From the NCBI GenBank assembly GCA_949710005.1, contig OX453273.1, positions 45,264,781 to 45,328,780 of the forward strand: a stretch of DNA of 64,000 nucleotides, given 5' to 3'. A program made the position numbers and the translations under genes. Below, in pieces: positions 15,905 through 26,144 of this stretch. The notes under the pieces were generated by a model. That model was not told the origin of the DNA, did not search any database, and saw only the letters and a list, made by a program, of their open reading frames with translations. The DNA comes from Ricordea florida (taxonomy: Eukaryota; Cnidaria; Anthozoa; Corallimorpharia; Ricordeidae). The first letter of the stretch is position 1. Every line of letters starts with the position of its first letter.

Positions 15905-18900
15905 TGGCTGATATTACCCGTATTTCCTTAGTTTTGTTCATGGGCGCTCTGTCTGTTTGTTCCATTAACGTCAACGGAATAGCAGAGCGCTCGAAACGGA
16001 AAAAAATTTTCCATTATCTCCATACCCTTCCTAACGATTTATTTTTTCTCCAAGAGACACATTTGTCATCCGTAACGCAAGGTAAGCTTTGGGAAAAAGA
16101 GTGGGGGGGCCACGCCGTGTGGTCTCCAGGCTCGAACCGCTCATGCGGTGTTGGCATTTTGGTTAACCCTCGGAGCTCTATTAATTTTCTAAATCACAAA
16201 ACGGATACTAGCGGTCGTTTAGCATCTGTGTTAGTAAAACTCAACGAAGTCACTCTACAACTAATAAATGTTTATGCTCCGAACGCTCATTCGGAACGTG
16301 AAAACTTTTTTAATTCACTGTGGCGTCAGTGTTTCCGAAATGTCAACACCGTGCTAGCAGGGGATTTTAATTGTGTACACAACATCTCTCTCGATAAGTG
16401 GGGAGGTGATAATACGTTCGGGGACAGAGGTTCCACTCAACTTCAAACCTTTCTAACTTCCATCCAGTGTGAAGATATTTTTCGGATCAAAAACCCTTCG
16501 GCCAAGGCGTATACGTGGTTTAACGGCCCACATACCGTCGGTTGTCGTCTAGACCGTGTGTACACTCCCCGAGCCTGGAGAAACCACGTGCGTGACATCT
16601 GTCACTCACCGTTTCCGTACTCTGATCACCATATGGTTATCTGTAAATTTACTGTCGGACCTTCAAACCCCCGCGGTCGGGGTGTTTGGAAGTTCAACAC
16701 GCAATTGTTAAACTCCGACGATTTTTGTTCGGATGTTAGCGAGTTTTGGGAAACATGGCAAACCCGAACTACAGCATTCCCCGACCCTCGGGTTTGGTGG
16801 GATGCAGGTAAATTTCAGTTAAAAGAGCTTGCAATCTCCCACAGCGTTCGGCGTGTAACCGAGCGCCAACGGGAGAAAACAGCTCTTGAGACAGAATTTC
16901 GAGATCTACTGTCAAGCGGTAATCCGAATACCGCTTTGTCTGCACGTTTGCTTGAACTTCAACAGCAAATAAAAGCAATCGAAGACGAACAAGTTGCGGG
17001 TTCTTTAATTCGCAGCAAAGAACAGTGGACTGAGTTGGGCGAAAAACCCACTCATTATTTCTATTCACTCGAAAATAAACGACAATCACGCAATGCCATC
17101 CATGCGTTAAATGTCAACAATGTCACTGTCTCTTCAACTGACGGTATTTTGGCGGCGTGTCGCGATTTCTACAGAGACTTATACACTGTGGAACCCGTAG
17201 ACTACGCTTGTCAGGACCAGTTACTAGCGGGTTTGACTCAATCACTAACGGAGGACGACCGTAATATTTGCGAAGGTGAATTGACGCTCAACGAGTGTCA
17301 TGAAGCTCTGAAGCAAATGCAAACAGGTAAATCCCCGGGGAGCGATGGCTTGCCGGCGGAATTTTATTTACGTTTTTGGAGCTTACTGGGACGTGACCTA
17401 GTTAACACCTTAAACTTCAGTTTTCGAGCGGGTTTTCTCTCACACTCACAGAGAACCGGCTTACTTCGGCTGTTATTTAAAAAGGACGATCCAATGGACC
17501 TTAAGAATTGGCGACCAATTTCGTTGCTAAATACAGATTACAAAATTGCAACGAAAGTGTTAGCCACACGGCTACGCAAAGTATTACCGCAAATACTCCA
17601 CGGGGACCAAACATGTGGCGTTCCCGACAGGAGTATTTTTGAGAATTTGTTCCTGACCAGAGACGTTATCAATTATATTGGTCGAAAAGGTCTTTCGGCC
17701 GCTGTGATTACTCTGGATCAGGAAAAAGCTTTCGACCGCGTTAACCACGCTTTTTTACAACGTGTACTCGAAAAGTTTAATTTTGGACCCAATTTCCGCC
17801 GTTGGATATCTGTTATTTATACAGACATCACTTCGGCGGTTATCAACAATGGCTGGCTTTCCCAGTCATTTCCGATCCACCGCGGAGTACGGCAAGGCTG
17901 CCCGCTTTCCCCTCTGCTGTATTGCTTGGTCGTCGAAACGCTCGGCCAGATAATCCGAAACGACTCCAGCATTGAGGGAATTCAAATCCCCGGTTCACCA
18001 AACAATAACAGTAAAGTTTCACAATATGCTGACGATACTACACTAATTTTAGCTAATGATTATTCCATAACACGTGCCTTTAACCTAATTAACACTTATG
18101 AACGCGGCTCTGGTTCCCGTCTAAACACGAAGAAAACCGAAGGTTTATGGCTGGGATCTCAGGCCGGCCGAAACTCAGGCCCGGTAAACATTACTTGGGT
18201 CACGGATAAAATTAAATCGCTTGGCATTTATTTTGGTAACGCTAACGTTGAAACCGCTAATTGGACTAATCGAGTTGAAAAGCTCGAAAAGCGGCTTAAT
18301 TTATGGAAACAGCGACAGCTGTCACTTAAAGGCAAAGCAATGATTATTAACACGCTTGGAGCATCTGGTTTATGGTATACGGCGACAGTTTTACCCATGC
18401 CTGACTGGGTTTCCACACGAATTGAACATGCAATATGGGAATTCATCTGGAACAGCAAAACAGAATTGGTCAAGCGGGAAACTTGCCGAAAACCGATTTC
18501 TTTCGGGGGGCTTTCGGTAGTGAACGCGCTACTGAAATCCCAAGCGCTAAAACTTCGCTGGATTCCTTGTATTGGCGACTGCGAATACAAAGCTAAATGG
18601 GTCTACTTTGCGCGTTATTGGATCGGCTTTCCTTTAAGCCGACGTATGAAAAACTGGACTTTCTTACGGTCGAACTCTTTCCCAAAACACATGGGAGATT
18701 CTAAACCCCTGGTCTATAAACAGATCCTAACTGTAGTGGATAGAATCGGACAGGATTTCGATCAACTATCGAACCACCGGGTTAAAACGTTTTACCGGAT
18801 GCTTTTAAACCCGCAAGGGACTCTCCCATGTATTAGCGTGTGGGAGAGAGAATTTTCTATCTCTCTCCGCTACCCCGACTTCTGGGATAATGTGTATGGT

Positions 18901-19434
18901 GGTCTGAGTACTAACTGGGAAAGCGACATTGCGTGGAAGATCGCTCACCGAGTCGTGAAAACCCGTGTTTATTTACACGGGTGGAAACGCCTCAACGTGG
19001 GCGAATCTTGCGCGTTGTGTCGCTCACCGGAAACCATCTCTCACGCTTTCTTTGCGTGTACAAATGTGTCTCCTGTGTGGAGCTGGCTTTCACACTATAT
19101 AAACACTATTTATAACCGTACCATTCTACTTTCCCCGTCCATGGTTCTCTTAGGCCATGGACTCCCACATTCTACAACCGACAAGCCGGCCTTTCGCCTG
19201 TGCTTGTGTCTTATTAAAATAACCCTAAATTATCTCTGGGCCGCTCGGAACATTGCGACCTTTGACGGAAAAATCCGAGCATCCGACGTCACCGTTCGGG
19301 TTATCAAACAGGCTATCAGGCACAGGCTTAGGGCCGCCTTTCACCTTAACCCTAAACACGAATTCAAGAAAACATGGGCTATTAACAACGCCCTATGCCA
19401 AATCACCGGGGACTCCCTAGTCCTCACAGTATAA
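15904..19434 (+). CDS. LINE X ORF2, APE endonuclease-reverse transcriptase
   Basis: The protein has 1176 residues and begins inside the ORF1 stop codon (TAATG). The endonuclease shows CSINVNGIAER, FLQETH, AGDFNCV and YSDHH. The RT shows KNWRPISLLN, TLDQEKAFDRV, RGVRQGCPLSPLLYCL and YADDT near residue 708. The C-terminal cluster is CALC...H...C. It would cut U2 within the conserved TATCTGTTCTTATC block and copy the element there. The ORF is intact. LINE Y ORF2 is its closest relative in the window. Confidence 0.92.
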   Translation: MADITRISLVLFMGALSVCSINVNGIAERSKRKKIFHYLHTLPNDLFFLQETHLSSVTQGKLWEKEWGGHAVWSPGSNRSCGVGILVNPRSSINFLNHKTDTSGRLASVLVKLNEVTLQLINVYAPNAHSERENFFNSLWRQCFRNVNTVLAGDFNCVHNISLDKWGGDNTFGDRGSTQLQTFLTSIQCEDIFRIKNPSAKAYTWFNGPHTVGCRLDRVYTPRAWRNHVRDICHSPFPYSDHHMVICKFTVGPSNPRGRGVWKFNTQLLNSDDFCSDVSEFWETWQTRTTAFPDPRVWWDAGKFQLKELAISHSVRRVTERQREKTALETEFRDLLSSGNPNTALSARLLELQQQIKAIEDEQVAGSLIRSKEQWTELGEKPTHYFYSLENKRQSRNAIHALNVNNVTVSSTDGILAACRDFYRDLYTVEPVDYACQDQLLAGLTQSLTEDDRNICEGELTLNECHEALKQMQTGKSPGSDGLPAEFYLRFWSLLGRDLVNTLNFSFRAGFLSHSQRTGLLRLLFKKDDPMDLKNWRPISLLNTDYKIATKVLATRLRKVLPQILHGDQTCGVPDRSIFENLFLTRDVINYIGRKGLSAAVITLDQEKAFDRVNHAFLQRVLEKFNFGPNFRRWISVIYTDITSAVINNGWLSQSFPIHRGVRQGCPLSPLLYCLVVETLGQIIRNDSSIEGIQIPGSPNNNSKVSQYADDTTLILANDYSITRAFNLINTYERGSGSRLNTKKTEGLWLGSQAGRNSGPVNITWVTDKIKSLGIYFGNANVETANWTNRVEKLEKRLNLWKQRQLSLKGKAMIINTLGASGLWYTATVLPMPDWVSTRIEHAIWEFIWNSKTELVKRETCRKPISFGGLSVVNALLKSQALKLRWIPCIGDCEYKAKWVYFARYWIGFPLSRRMKNWTFLRSNSFPKHMGDSKPLVYKQILTVVDRIGQDFDQLSNHRVKTFYRMLLNPQGTLPCISVWEREFSISLRYPDFWDNVYGGLSTNWESDIAWKIAHRVVKTRVYLHGWKRLNVGESCALCRSPETISHAFFACTNVSPVWSWLSHYINTIYNRTILLSPSMVLLGHGLPHSTTDKPAFRLCLCLIKITLNYLWAARNIATFDGKIRASDVTVRVIKQAIRHRLRAAFHLNPKHEFKKTWAINNALCQITGDSLVLTV

Positions 19435-19863
19435 AATAAGTGCAGTGCACTCTAATTAATACGCCCTGAGCATTTTTGCTCAGGACCGTAAAGCCGGATT
19501 TCTTTTCCTTATAATTTGTTTTTCTTTTCCAGTGCAGTGCACTATAATTCGTTGGTCCATAGCTTCGGCCCGGCCCCGTAAAGACACCATTAGCTTTTCC
19601 GTTTAAAGGTTTACAACAAACCTTTCGATAAACACTCGGCCCCAGGGCCGTTAGAGCGGGTTTTTCCCGCCATGCTACTATATAGTAGCCATGAATTATC
19701 CCTTAATCGGTTAGACTTTTTCTTATTACATTTTACAACTCAATCCTTTTAAAATTGTACCTAGTTTCTGATTTTCCTGATTCGTAATCATTGTAGCTCT
19801 ACTCTAATCACCCTCTCAATTGTAAACAGCTGATTTTGTATATAAATAAACCATGAAGTTTAC
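19435..19863 (+). other. LINE X 3' UTR with several perfect hairpins
   Basis: No gene is present. Visible inverted repeats include CCTGAGC/GCTCAGG (~19467-19486), AAAGGTTT/AAACCTTT (~19605-19627), GCGGG/CCCGC (~19656-19671) and GCTACTA/TAGTAGC (~19674-19690). The palindromic word GTGCAGTGCACT occurs twice (~19441 and ~19533). AATAAA lies ~15 bp before the A tail. Confidence 0.6.
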
Positions 19864-19874
19864 AAAAAAAAAAA

Positions 19875-20026
19875 GTATCTGTTCTTATCAGCTTAATATC
19901 TGATACGCTGCCCATTGGGTAGCTCATATATTAAACTGATTTTTGGAACTGGGCTGTGGAAAAGAGGCTTCCCTCGTCCTAGCCACGGGTTGCCTCGGTA
20001 TTGCACTACCTCCGAGTGCGGCCCAC
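19875..20026 (+). ncRNA. U2 snRNA, 3' portion, unit 2 (split)
   Basis: The sequence from GTATCTGTTCTTATC through the Sm site to GCGGCCCAC matches the copy at 5789. It keeps GTA before TCTG, unlike copies behind Z and the ORF1-only elements, so the LINE X junction lies 3 nt further 5'. Downstream comes the same 3' hairpin. Confidence 0.9.
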
Positions 20027-20120
20027 TTCCCTCCGGGGAAGAAACCTTCTCTCTAATAATTGCAAAGAAAATGTTCTCTGTTCTCTACTAACCGTTTGAC
20101 TTGTGTTTTCTTATTTTCAG

Positions 20121-20257
20121 ATAACACAGCTTGGTACCGTACACTAGACTATACGCTGCTGGAACCACGTCATACAGACAGTTGTTTGTGTGTTTCGTGT
20201 GCCGGTGGGTGGTGGGTGGACAGACACGGACAGCCACCACAATGGAGCAGAAGTTCG
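20121..20257 (+). other. Candidate host exon 1, unit 2
   Basis: This is the same segment as at 6032, with the branch point CTACTAAC, CAG before 20121, ATG at 20242 (MEQKF) and TTCG|GTGAGT at 20257/20258. It differs from unit 1 by a few bases. Confidence 0.35.
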
Positions 20258-20294
20258 GTGAGTTGTTTCGTTATCATCGTTGGTAAAAACACTC

Positions 20295-20312
20295 ATACTT
20301 ACCTGACGCGGG
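20295..20312 (+). ncRNA. U1 snRNA 5' head, unit 2 (split)
   Basis: This is the identical 18-nt U1 start, cut at the same base as in units 1 and 3 and followed by LINE U1-B. The last 16 nt recur at 26307. Confidence 0.9.
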
Positions 20313-20410
20313 ACTACGTCTGCGCATCAGGTTTGTTCCACGGACTTTGGTCTGGTCTTGTGTGGGAACCTTGTGGTGCCTTCAATTTCTAAAGATCAAC
20401 GCATAGAGGT

Positions 20411-20419
20411 GGTGAGTAT
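20411..20419 (+). promoter_or_regulatory. 5'-splice-site-like GGTGAGTAT in U1-B copy 1
   Basis: The site lies 116 nt from the U1 5' end. It is the counterpart of the site at 6307, although the surrounding 5' UTR sequence differs. Confidence 0.4.
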
Positions 20420-20459
20420 TGTGTATATTAATTTTTGTATATATTTGCTTAAATTAAGT

Positions 20460-20523
20460 GCGGTGACCCTCCGGGGGAGGAATGCTTGTTGGGCTTTGCC
20501 CAGCATAACTCCGGGTAAGCCGC
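20460..20523 (+). promoter_or_regulatory. Structured 5'-UTR RNA element of U1-B copy 1
   Basis: The fold is the same as at 6332: GCGG/CCGC, CCGGGG/CTCCGG, ATGC/GCAT and GGGC/GCCC. Three helices differ from U1-A in both partners, keeping pairing. The GGTAAG word beside the outer helix is unchanged. Confidence 0.6.
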
Positions 20524-20712
20524 TTGTTCCGCTGACCGTTTGGTCCGTGGCCTGGTTCCAGGTTGCGGCCGGGCGGTCTGCGGGGCGTTTTTTCCCGGCC
20601 GGGGTTTTTTTTCGCCGGCTCCTTGTACATATTCATATTAGCTAGTTTCGTAGTTTTTTCCTTTTTCTAGTTTAAGTTTAACTTTAGTGTGTTTCCATTG
20701 GATTCTCCTGCC

Positions 20713-22296
20713 ATGGTTTGGGAGAATTCTTATGGTCGCACAATTATCCTGCGCTGCGGCGCAAAATTAAAAGATAAGGGGCGGGAAGAAATTATTCCCG
20801 CCGTATATGAATTGTTTAAGGCTTTCCTTGTGGAGTCTATACAATTGTTACCCCTCGGGGATATCGGTGTCACCTTTACCCATGTTGATGAGAAGAAGAC
20901 CGCTGAGCGTGACACCGGGGCCCACCTCCTTGGTATGTGGGGCCCTATTGTGGGGGCGGGACCTCGTCCTACTTTGGTCCAGGTCCATTATTACCCCTAT
21001 GAGGCCTCCAATGATATTCTTGAGGGGGCTCTCTCTGCTTTTGGCTTCGTGATGTCTGTGTCCCATCAGCATTACGTAGCCTATCCCGACATCTGTACTG
21101 GGTCTCGGGTTGTAAAAATGGTCCTCGACAAGGAAATCGGCCGGGACCTTATTGTGCATGGCCACCAGGTTAAGATCTGGTACAGGGGTCAGCCTCTTCA
21201 GTGCGGCATTTGCCGTGAGAAGGGGCATAAGGGCTCCTCGTGCCCCTTAAAGGGTTTATGTCTTAGGTGTCATAATCCGGGGCACACAGCGAAATCATGC
21301 AAAAACGCTTGGGGAACGGTTGTTGCCCCTCTTCAGGAGGAGGTTGCTCCTCTTCCGGAGGAGATTGCTCCTCCACCAGTGGAGGTGGGGTCTCCCGTTT
21401 CCCCGAACATGCCGGCCCTGGCCAATTCTGAGGACCTACCCGAAGTTGAGATGGAGGAAGAGGTTGGTCCTTTGCCGGAGCCTGAGTCACCGGCTCCTAC
21501 TGTCTTTCCGGAGGTCTCCGTCGGCTACTCTCCGGAGTTCTATACCCCCGAGTTGTTTGAGGTCGTTCCAGACGTCTCCCCACCTGTTCCTTTTGACACC
21601 GGTGCCGCGTCTGGTCCTTCTCCTGCTACCGCCCCATCTGTGACGGACGCTTCTATTGCTGCCTCCGCTTCCGTGGCTGCTTCGGCCCAACATTTTTTGT
21701 CCATCGACGATCCGCCTCCGGAGGCTGCGCGTACGCGTAAAGCTAATAGTGCCCCTTCCAATGAAGGGGCTAGTATTCCCCCCAAAACAAATGGGGCTAA
21801 TAGCAATAAGAGTGGTTCCAGAAAGAAGGGGCCTAAAGTTAGTTCTGCCCCAGAGAAGGCAACTAACGCAAGTAGTAAAGTTGTTCAAAGTAATGTTGAT
21901 AAAAGTATAGTAGATAAAAGTAAGTCTTCCCCCGAAAAAGAGGGGGCTAAAAGTTTAGACCAAGAGAAAGGGGGGCAAGCGCCCAAACCCAGCAAGTCTC
22001 TTGATTCAAGTGGGAGTTCTCCGGCAGTTGCCGAGACTCCAGTCTCCCAAAATTCTAGCCAGAGTCAGAGTGTCCTTCCAAAAACCTCTTCTTTTGTAGC
22101 TGCGCCTCGCAGGTCGAGGCAGCTTGAACGGACCACCTCTGGGAGGAGGCTACGGGTTAGCCCCTCCATTGCTTCGCTTCGAGGCCGGTCCCGCGAGCGT
22201 TCTCGCTCACACTCGGATACCCCTCGGGATCTTTGTATGTCGTCGGACTCTCGTTCCCCTAGTTCTGGGGGCGGTAGTCCTTCTAGGGCACACTAA
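20713..22296 (+). CDS. LINE U1-B copy 1 ORF1, zinc-knuckle protein with RS-like tail
   Basis: The protein has 527 residues from the ATG at 20713 (MVWENSYGRT), matching copy 2. An RRM-like core occupies ~1-160. Two CCHC knuckles lie at C164-C177 and C183-C196. A long acidic Pro-rich and then Ser/Lys-rich region ends in an Arg-Ser cluster containing RGRSRERSRSHS. RS tails are typical of splicing factors and may direct the protein to nuclear RNA sites; this is inference. It ends 14 nt before ORF2. No lesion is seen. Confidence 0.85.
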   Translation: MVWENSYGRTIILRCGAKLKDKGREEIIPAVYELFKAFLVESIQLLPLGDIGVTFTHVDEKKTAERDTGAHLLGMWGPIVGAGPRPTLVQVHYYPYEASNDILEGALSAFGFVMSVSHQHYVAYPDICTGSRVVKMVLDKEIGRDLIVHGHQVKIWYRGQPLQCGICREKGHKGSSCPLKGLCLRCHNPGHTAKSCKNAWGTVVAPLQEEVAPLPEEIAPPPVEVGSPVSPNMPALANSEDLPEVEMEEEVGPLPEPESPAPTVFPEVSVGYSPEFYTPELFEVVPDVSPPVPFDTGAASGPSPATAPSVTDASIAASASVAASAQHFLSIDDPPPEAARTRKANSAPSNEGASIPPKTNGANSNKSGSRKKGPKVSSAPEKATNASSKVVQSNVDKSIVDKSKSSPEKEGAKSLDQEKGGQAPKPSKSLDSSGSSPAVAETPVSQNSSQSQSVLPKTSSFVAAPRRSRQLERTTSGRRLRVSPSIASLRGRSRERSRSHSDTPRDLCMSSDSRSPSSGGGSPSRAH

Positions 22297-22310
22297 GTTC
22301 GTCATTTGAG

Positions 22311-25300
22311 ATGGCTGGAATTCACCATCTTTTCCTCATGGCCATCTCTATCGCCACGCTCAATGTAAACGGGCTGAGGGACCCGAACAAACGTTTGGGT
22401 ACCCTCCAGTGGCTGAGCAATCTGAATGCTCAAATTGTTTGCTTGCAGGAGGTGCACATTGTCCTCCTGCATGAGTGTCGGGCTTGGTTTGCCCCCTTTG
22501 GTTTCGAGGCGGTTGCTTCCTTTGGGACCCAAAAAGCAAGAGGTGTCGTTGTTTTGTACCGCTCTTCTGTCTCTCTCGTCCATCACTGGGTTGACGAGGA
22601 TGGTCGCCTCGCCTTGTGTGAGTTTAAAGCGGCCAATCAAACTTTTCGTGTGGCGTCAGTGTACGCCCCGAATCGTAACCCAGAGAGAGACAGTTTTCTG
22701 CACTCTGTCTCCGACTCGATTGACCCCAGTGTTCCAACGTTCCTCTGTGGAGATTTTAATACAGTCTTTGACCGTTCCTCAGACAGGCGTGGTTCGTCCC
22801 CTGTCGAGTCCCACAGAGAGAGCTCAGCCACGCTTCAGGGTCTGTTTCAGTCCTGTTGTGTGGTTGATATTTGGAGGTCTTTGCATCCGCGAGACAGAGC
22901 CTTTACTTGGACCAAGTCAGATGGGTTGAGGGCTTCCCGTATTGACATCATTGGGTGCCCCTACTCCTGGCTTGGTTCCGTTCAGTCTTGTACCATAGCC
23001 CCTTGTCCTTTTTCGGACCACGATGCCGTTGTTTTTTCGGGAAATATTCCGGAGGCACCGGCTCGTGGCCCTGGGCGTTGGAAACTCAATTCTAGTATTT
23101 TATCTGACTCTGGCTTTATTACTGATTTGCATAGTTTCTGGCATACCTGGCGTCTAAAACAAAATTCTTTTAGTTCCATCCAAAAATGGTGGGACGTTGG
23201 TAAGAGGGAAATCAAAAAGTTGGCCATACATCACTGTCAACTCAGGGCGTCTCTTCGCAGGGCCAATCGTGACCTGCTAGAGCGCCTTGCCGTCCACTTG
23301 AAATCGCAGGTCGATGCGGGGCGGACTTCTTGTCTTGAGCCCTATCACAACGTCTTGGCGTCTCTTGGTCATTTTGATCTTGAGGTTGCCAAAGGGGCTC
23401 AGGTCCGCTCCCGTATTCAGTGGACGGAAGAAGGCGAATCCTCCTCTGCTTTTTTCTTTCGGTTGGAGAAGCGTCGGGCCATTGACAACACCATTGTCGC
23501 TGTAACATCCCGGGACGACGTTCTCCTTACCGACCCTCTTGCCATCCGTCAAGAGTGGGCTTCCTTTTTCAACGAGCTTTTTACTGCTGAGGTGCTGGAT
23601 ATGCCCACTCAAGACTCTTTACTGGATGGACTTGGCGCCAGGCTGCCAGCTGATGCCTCTCTTTCCTGTGAGGGCCCCATTACCCTCCAGGAATGCTATC
23701 TGGCTCTGCAGGGTACGGCTAGGAACAAGGCTCCGGGCCTTGATGGCCTCCCTGCAGAGTTCTATCTTACTTTTTGGGACTTGCTGGGTCCGGATTTAGT
23801 CCGTGTTTTAAATTGTTCGTTTGTTCAGGGCAGGTTACCCCTCTCCATGCGGAGTGGGGTTATTTCTTTGCTGTTCAAAAAGGGTGACAGGCTGGACTGT
23901 CGGAATTGGAGGCCGATAACTTTGTTAAATTCTGATTATAAGCTATGTTCTCGGGTCTTGGCCGGCCGCCTACTGAAGGTCCTGCATCACGTCATCGGCA
24001 GGGACCAGACGTGTGGCGTGCCGGGTCGTTATATTGGTGAGAATGTAGCTTTGCTACGTGACGCCGTTGCGTTTGCCGGCGAACGCAATATACCAATGGC
24101 CATCTTATCGCTGGATCAAGAAAAGGCCTTTGACCGCATAAGTTGGTCTTTCCTGCAGAGGACCCTTGATCGTATGGGTTTCGGGCCTTCGTTCGCCCAT
24201 TGGGTTTCTCTGCTGTATTCTGGTGTCCGTAGCACGGTCTCCATTAATGGGTTCCTGTCCCCTTTTTTCTGTCCTTCTCGGGGAGTGAGGCAGGGCTGTC
24301 CCTTGTCTCCTCTCCTCTATGTTCTTTCTATTGAGGTTTTGGCCGCGAACCTCCGAGCTCATCCTGATCTTGGGGGCCTGTCGTTGCCGGGCATTGCCCG
24401 TCCGTTGTCGTGTCTTTCGCTGTACGCGGATGACACTTCCACCATCGTGACTTCGGACAGGGCTATCCTGGCCACCTTTGATGTCTATCACCGTTTTGAG
24501 GTTGGTTCAGGTTCCAAGCTAAACCTCGGGAAGTGCGAGGGCCTCTGGCTTGGCGCCTGGCACGACAGGTCGGACGAACCTGTCCCCATCAATTGGACAA
24601 ATACCAAGATTAAAGCTCTGGGCGTGTTCCTTGGGGCTGGGGATTTAGAACAGGCCAATTGGTCGCCCCGCCTTGAGGCCGCCCAAAAATGTCTATCTGC
24701 TTGGAAAGGCAGAGCTCTGACCTACGGGGGCAGAGCCCTTGTGGCGAACGCCCTTGCCACCTCCCGGCTTTGGTACATGGCTTCGGTCATCCCAATGCCA
24801 GCGTGGGTTATCTCTGCCATAAATTCTCTTGTTTTCAATTTCTTTTGGAAGGGGAAAAAGGACCTGGTAGCTAGAAGAGTCGTCGTCCAGCCCTGCAATC
24901 GCGGTGGTTTTGGACTCGTCTGCGTCTCTTCGAAACTCCAGGCCCTTCACGTTCAGTGGGTAAAACGCTTTGTGTCTTCCCCCAATGCTTGGGCTTCTTT
25001 CCTGTCATATTGGTGTTCTTTTCGTTTCGGGGCTTCTCCCCTGGCTGTTTTGCGTGACCCTGGTGCCTTTACTTTGTCGCTTCTTCCGCCTTTTTACCGG
25101 TCTGTTCTTGAGGCTTGGAGGGAGTTAGGGGGTCACTTTTCCCCCTCTTTGGATTGTCTCGCCGTTGGCCCTCTTGCTGACGGTTCTGAGACTTCCGTTG
25201 ACTCCCTCTCATGCAAAGCTGCATACAATTGGTTGCTAGACGCTCGTGCGGGTTCCCCGCATTGTGTCTCCAAGTTTAGGCCTATCTATGGCCCCCTGTA

Positions 25301-25865
25301 CTGGGAATCCACCTGGGCGGAGTTGTTTTACTTCCCGCTGGATCGCCCGGCCATCGACCTTGCTTGGAAGATCGCTCACGGTGTCTTGTACACTGCTGAG
25401 CGTCTGCAATCTTTTGGTTACGACTTTTCAACAACGTGCTTTTGTGGCTTTCACATGGAGTCTCTTGAACACCTTTTCTTTCAGTGCCCACTGGCTCAGA
25501 GCGGCTGGGGCTGGCTCCAGTCGCTTCTGATAACGGCTTCTCCGTTGGCCCCTTCCTTGGAACCTAGGCACGTTCTCTTTGGGTTCTCCAAGGACGAACT
25601 TGCGGCCGTGCCTAGGGTTTTTGTTTATCTCGTCAATCTGGTCAAATACTTCATTTGGGCTCAGAGAAACGATTATCGCTTCCGTGCTGTCCCCCCTGGT
25701 GCGGTTGGCCTTATTGCTGCTGTTAAGGCCAGAGCGGCTTTCCATCTTCCGCTCTTCTTTCGCCGTTTCCGGTCCCCACGTCGCCAACTCTATTTTGTGC
25801 GGCAGTGGGGTGCCCGTGGTACCATTGGAACTATCCAAAACGGTGTTTTTGTGGTGTCTCTCTGA
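22311..25865 (+). CDS. LINE U1-B copy 1 ORF2, APE endonuclease-reverse transcriptase
   Basis: The protein has 1184 residues from the ATG at 22311; an in-frame ATG at 22338 (MAISIATLN) is equivalent to the U1-A start and may be used instead. The endonuclease shows LNVNGLRD, CLQEVH, CGDFNTVFD and FSDHDAVV. The RT shows RNWRPITLLN, SLDQEKAFDR, RGVRQGCPLSPLLYVL and YADDT near residue 705. The C-terminal cluster is CFCG...H...C. It is an intact enzyme for target-primed insertion into U1. It differs widely from U1-A ORF2 at the DNA level yet shares its target. Confidence 0.92.
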   Translation: MAGIHHLFLMAISIATLNVNGLRDPNKRLGTLQWLSNLNAQIVCLQEVHIVLLHECRAWFAPFGFEAVASFGTQKARGVVVLYRSSVSLVHHWVDEDGRLALCEFKAANQTFRVASVYAPNRNPERDSFLHSVSDSIDPSVPTFLCGDFNTVFDRSSDRRGSSPVESHRESSATLQGLFQSCCVVDIWRSLHPRDRAFTWTKSDGLRASRIDIIGCPYSWLGSVQSCTIAPCPFSDHDAVVFSGNIPEAPARGPGRWKLNSSILSDSGFITDLHSFWHTWRLKQNSFSSIQKWWDVGKREIKKLAIHHCQLRASLRRANRDLLERLAVHLKSQVDAGRTSCLEPYHNVLASLGHFDLEVAKGAQVRSRIQWTEEGESSSAFFFRLEKRRAIDNTIVAVTSRDDVLLTDPLAIRQEWASFFNELFTAEVLDMPTQDSLLDGLGARLPADASLSCEGPITLQECYLALQGTARNKAPGLDGLPAEFYLTFWDLLGPDLVRVLNCSFVQGRLPLSMRSGVISLLFKKGDRLDCRNWRPITLLNSDYKLCSRVLAGRLLKVLHHVIGRDQTCGVPGRYIGENVALLRDAVAFAGERNIPMAILSLDQEKAFDRISWSFLQRTLDRMGFGPSFAHWVSLLYSGVRSTVSINGFLSPFFCPSRGVRQGCPLSPLLYVLSIEVLAANLRAHPDLGGLSLPGIARPLSCLSLYADDTSTIVTSDRAILATFDVYHRFEVGSGSKLNLGKCEGLWLGAWHDRSDEPVPINWTNTKIKALGVFLGAGDLEQANWSPRLEAAQKCLSAWKGRALTYGGRALVANALATSRLWYMASVIPMPAWVISAINSLVFNFFWKGKKDLVARRVVVQPCNRGGFGLVCVSSKLQALHVQWVKRFVSSPNAWASFLSYWCSFRFGASPLAVLRDPGAFTLSLLPPFYRSVLEAWRELGGHFSPSLDCLAVGPLADGSETSVDSLSCKAAYNWLLDARAGSPHCVSKFRPIYGPLYWESTWAELFYFPLDRPAIDLAWKIAHGVLYTAERLQSFGYDFSTTCFCGFHMESLEHLFFQCPLAQSGWGWLQSLLITASPLAPSLEPRHVLFGFSKDELAAVPRVFVYLVNLVKYFIWAQRNDYRFRAVPPGAVGLIAAVKARAAFHLPLFFRRFRSPRRQLYFVRQWGARGTIGTIQNGVFVVSL

Positions 25866-26144
25866 GCCCATTTGTTTTTCTCTTTAATCTCCCTGATATG
25901 TTTCTACATTTTCTTGTTTTTGTCTGTTTGACGTGGCGTTTTGGTGCTCCTGGTCTCCTTTATTGGTTGTACTGGGGTTCCTTTGCCGGTTTCGTTGTTT
26001 CCGTTTTTTGGTGTTTTGTCGGATCTTCTGGTCTCCTTGACTGGTTGTACTGGAGTTCCCTTTTGGTTTGTGTTTATGTCTGTGTTTGTCCACCGTTACA
26101 TTGTAGCGGTTTGTACTTTGCCATTGCATTCGGCATTGTACTAT

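Larger units (their letters stand above)
14648..19874 (+). mobile_element. LINE X, U2-targeting Tx1-like retrotransposon
   Basis: This is a complete 5.2-kb element, flanked by the U2 piece TCTGTTCTTAT at 14637-14647 and again at 19878-19888, with the right junction reading poly(A)-GTATCTG. It has a short 5' UTR (14648-14734), ORF1 and ORF2 overlapping at TAATG, and a hairpin-rich 3' UTR with AATAAA. It sits directly behind the ORF1-only element in the same U2 gene. Both ORFs are open. Confidence 0.88.
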
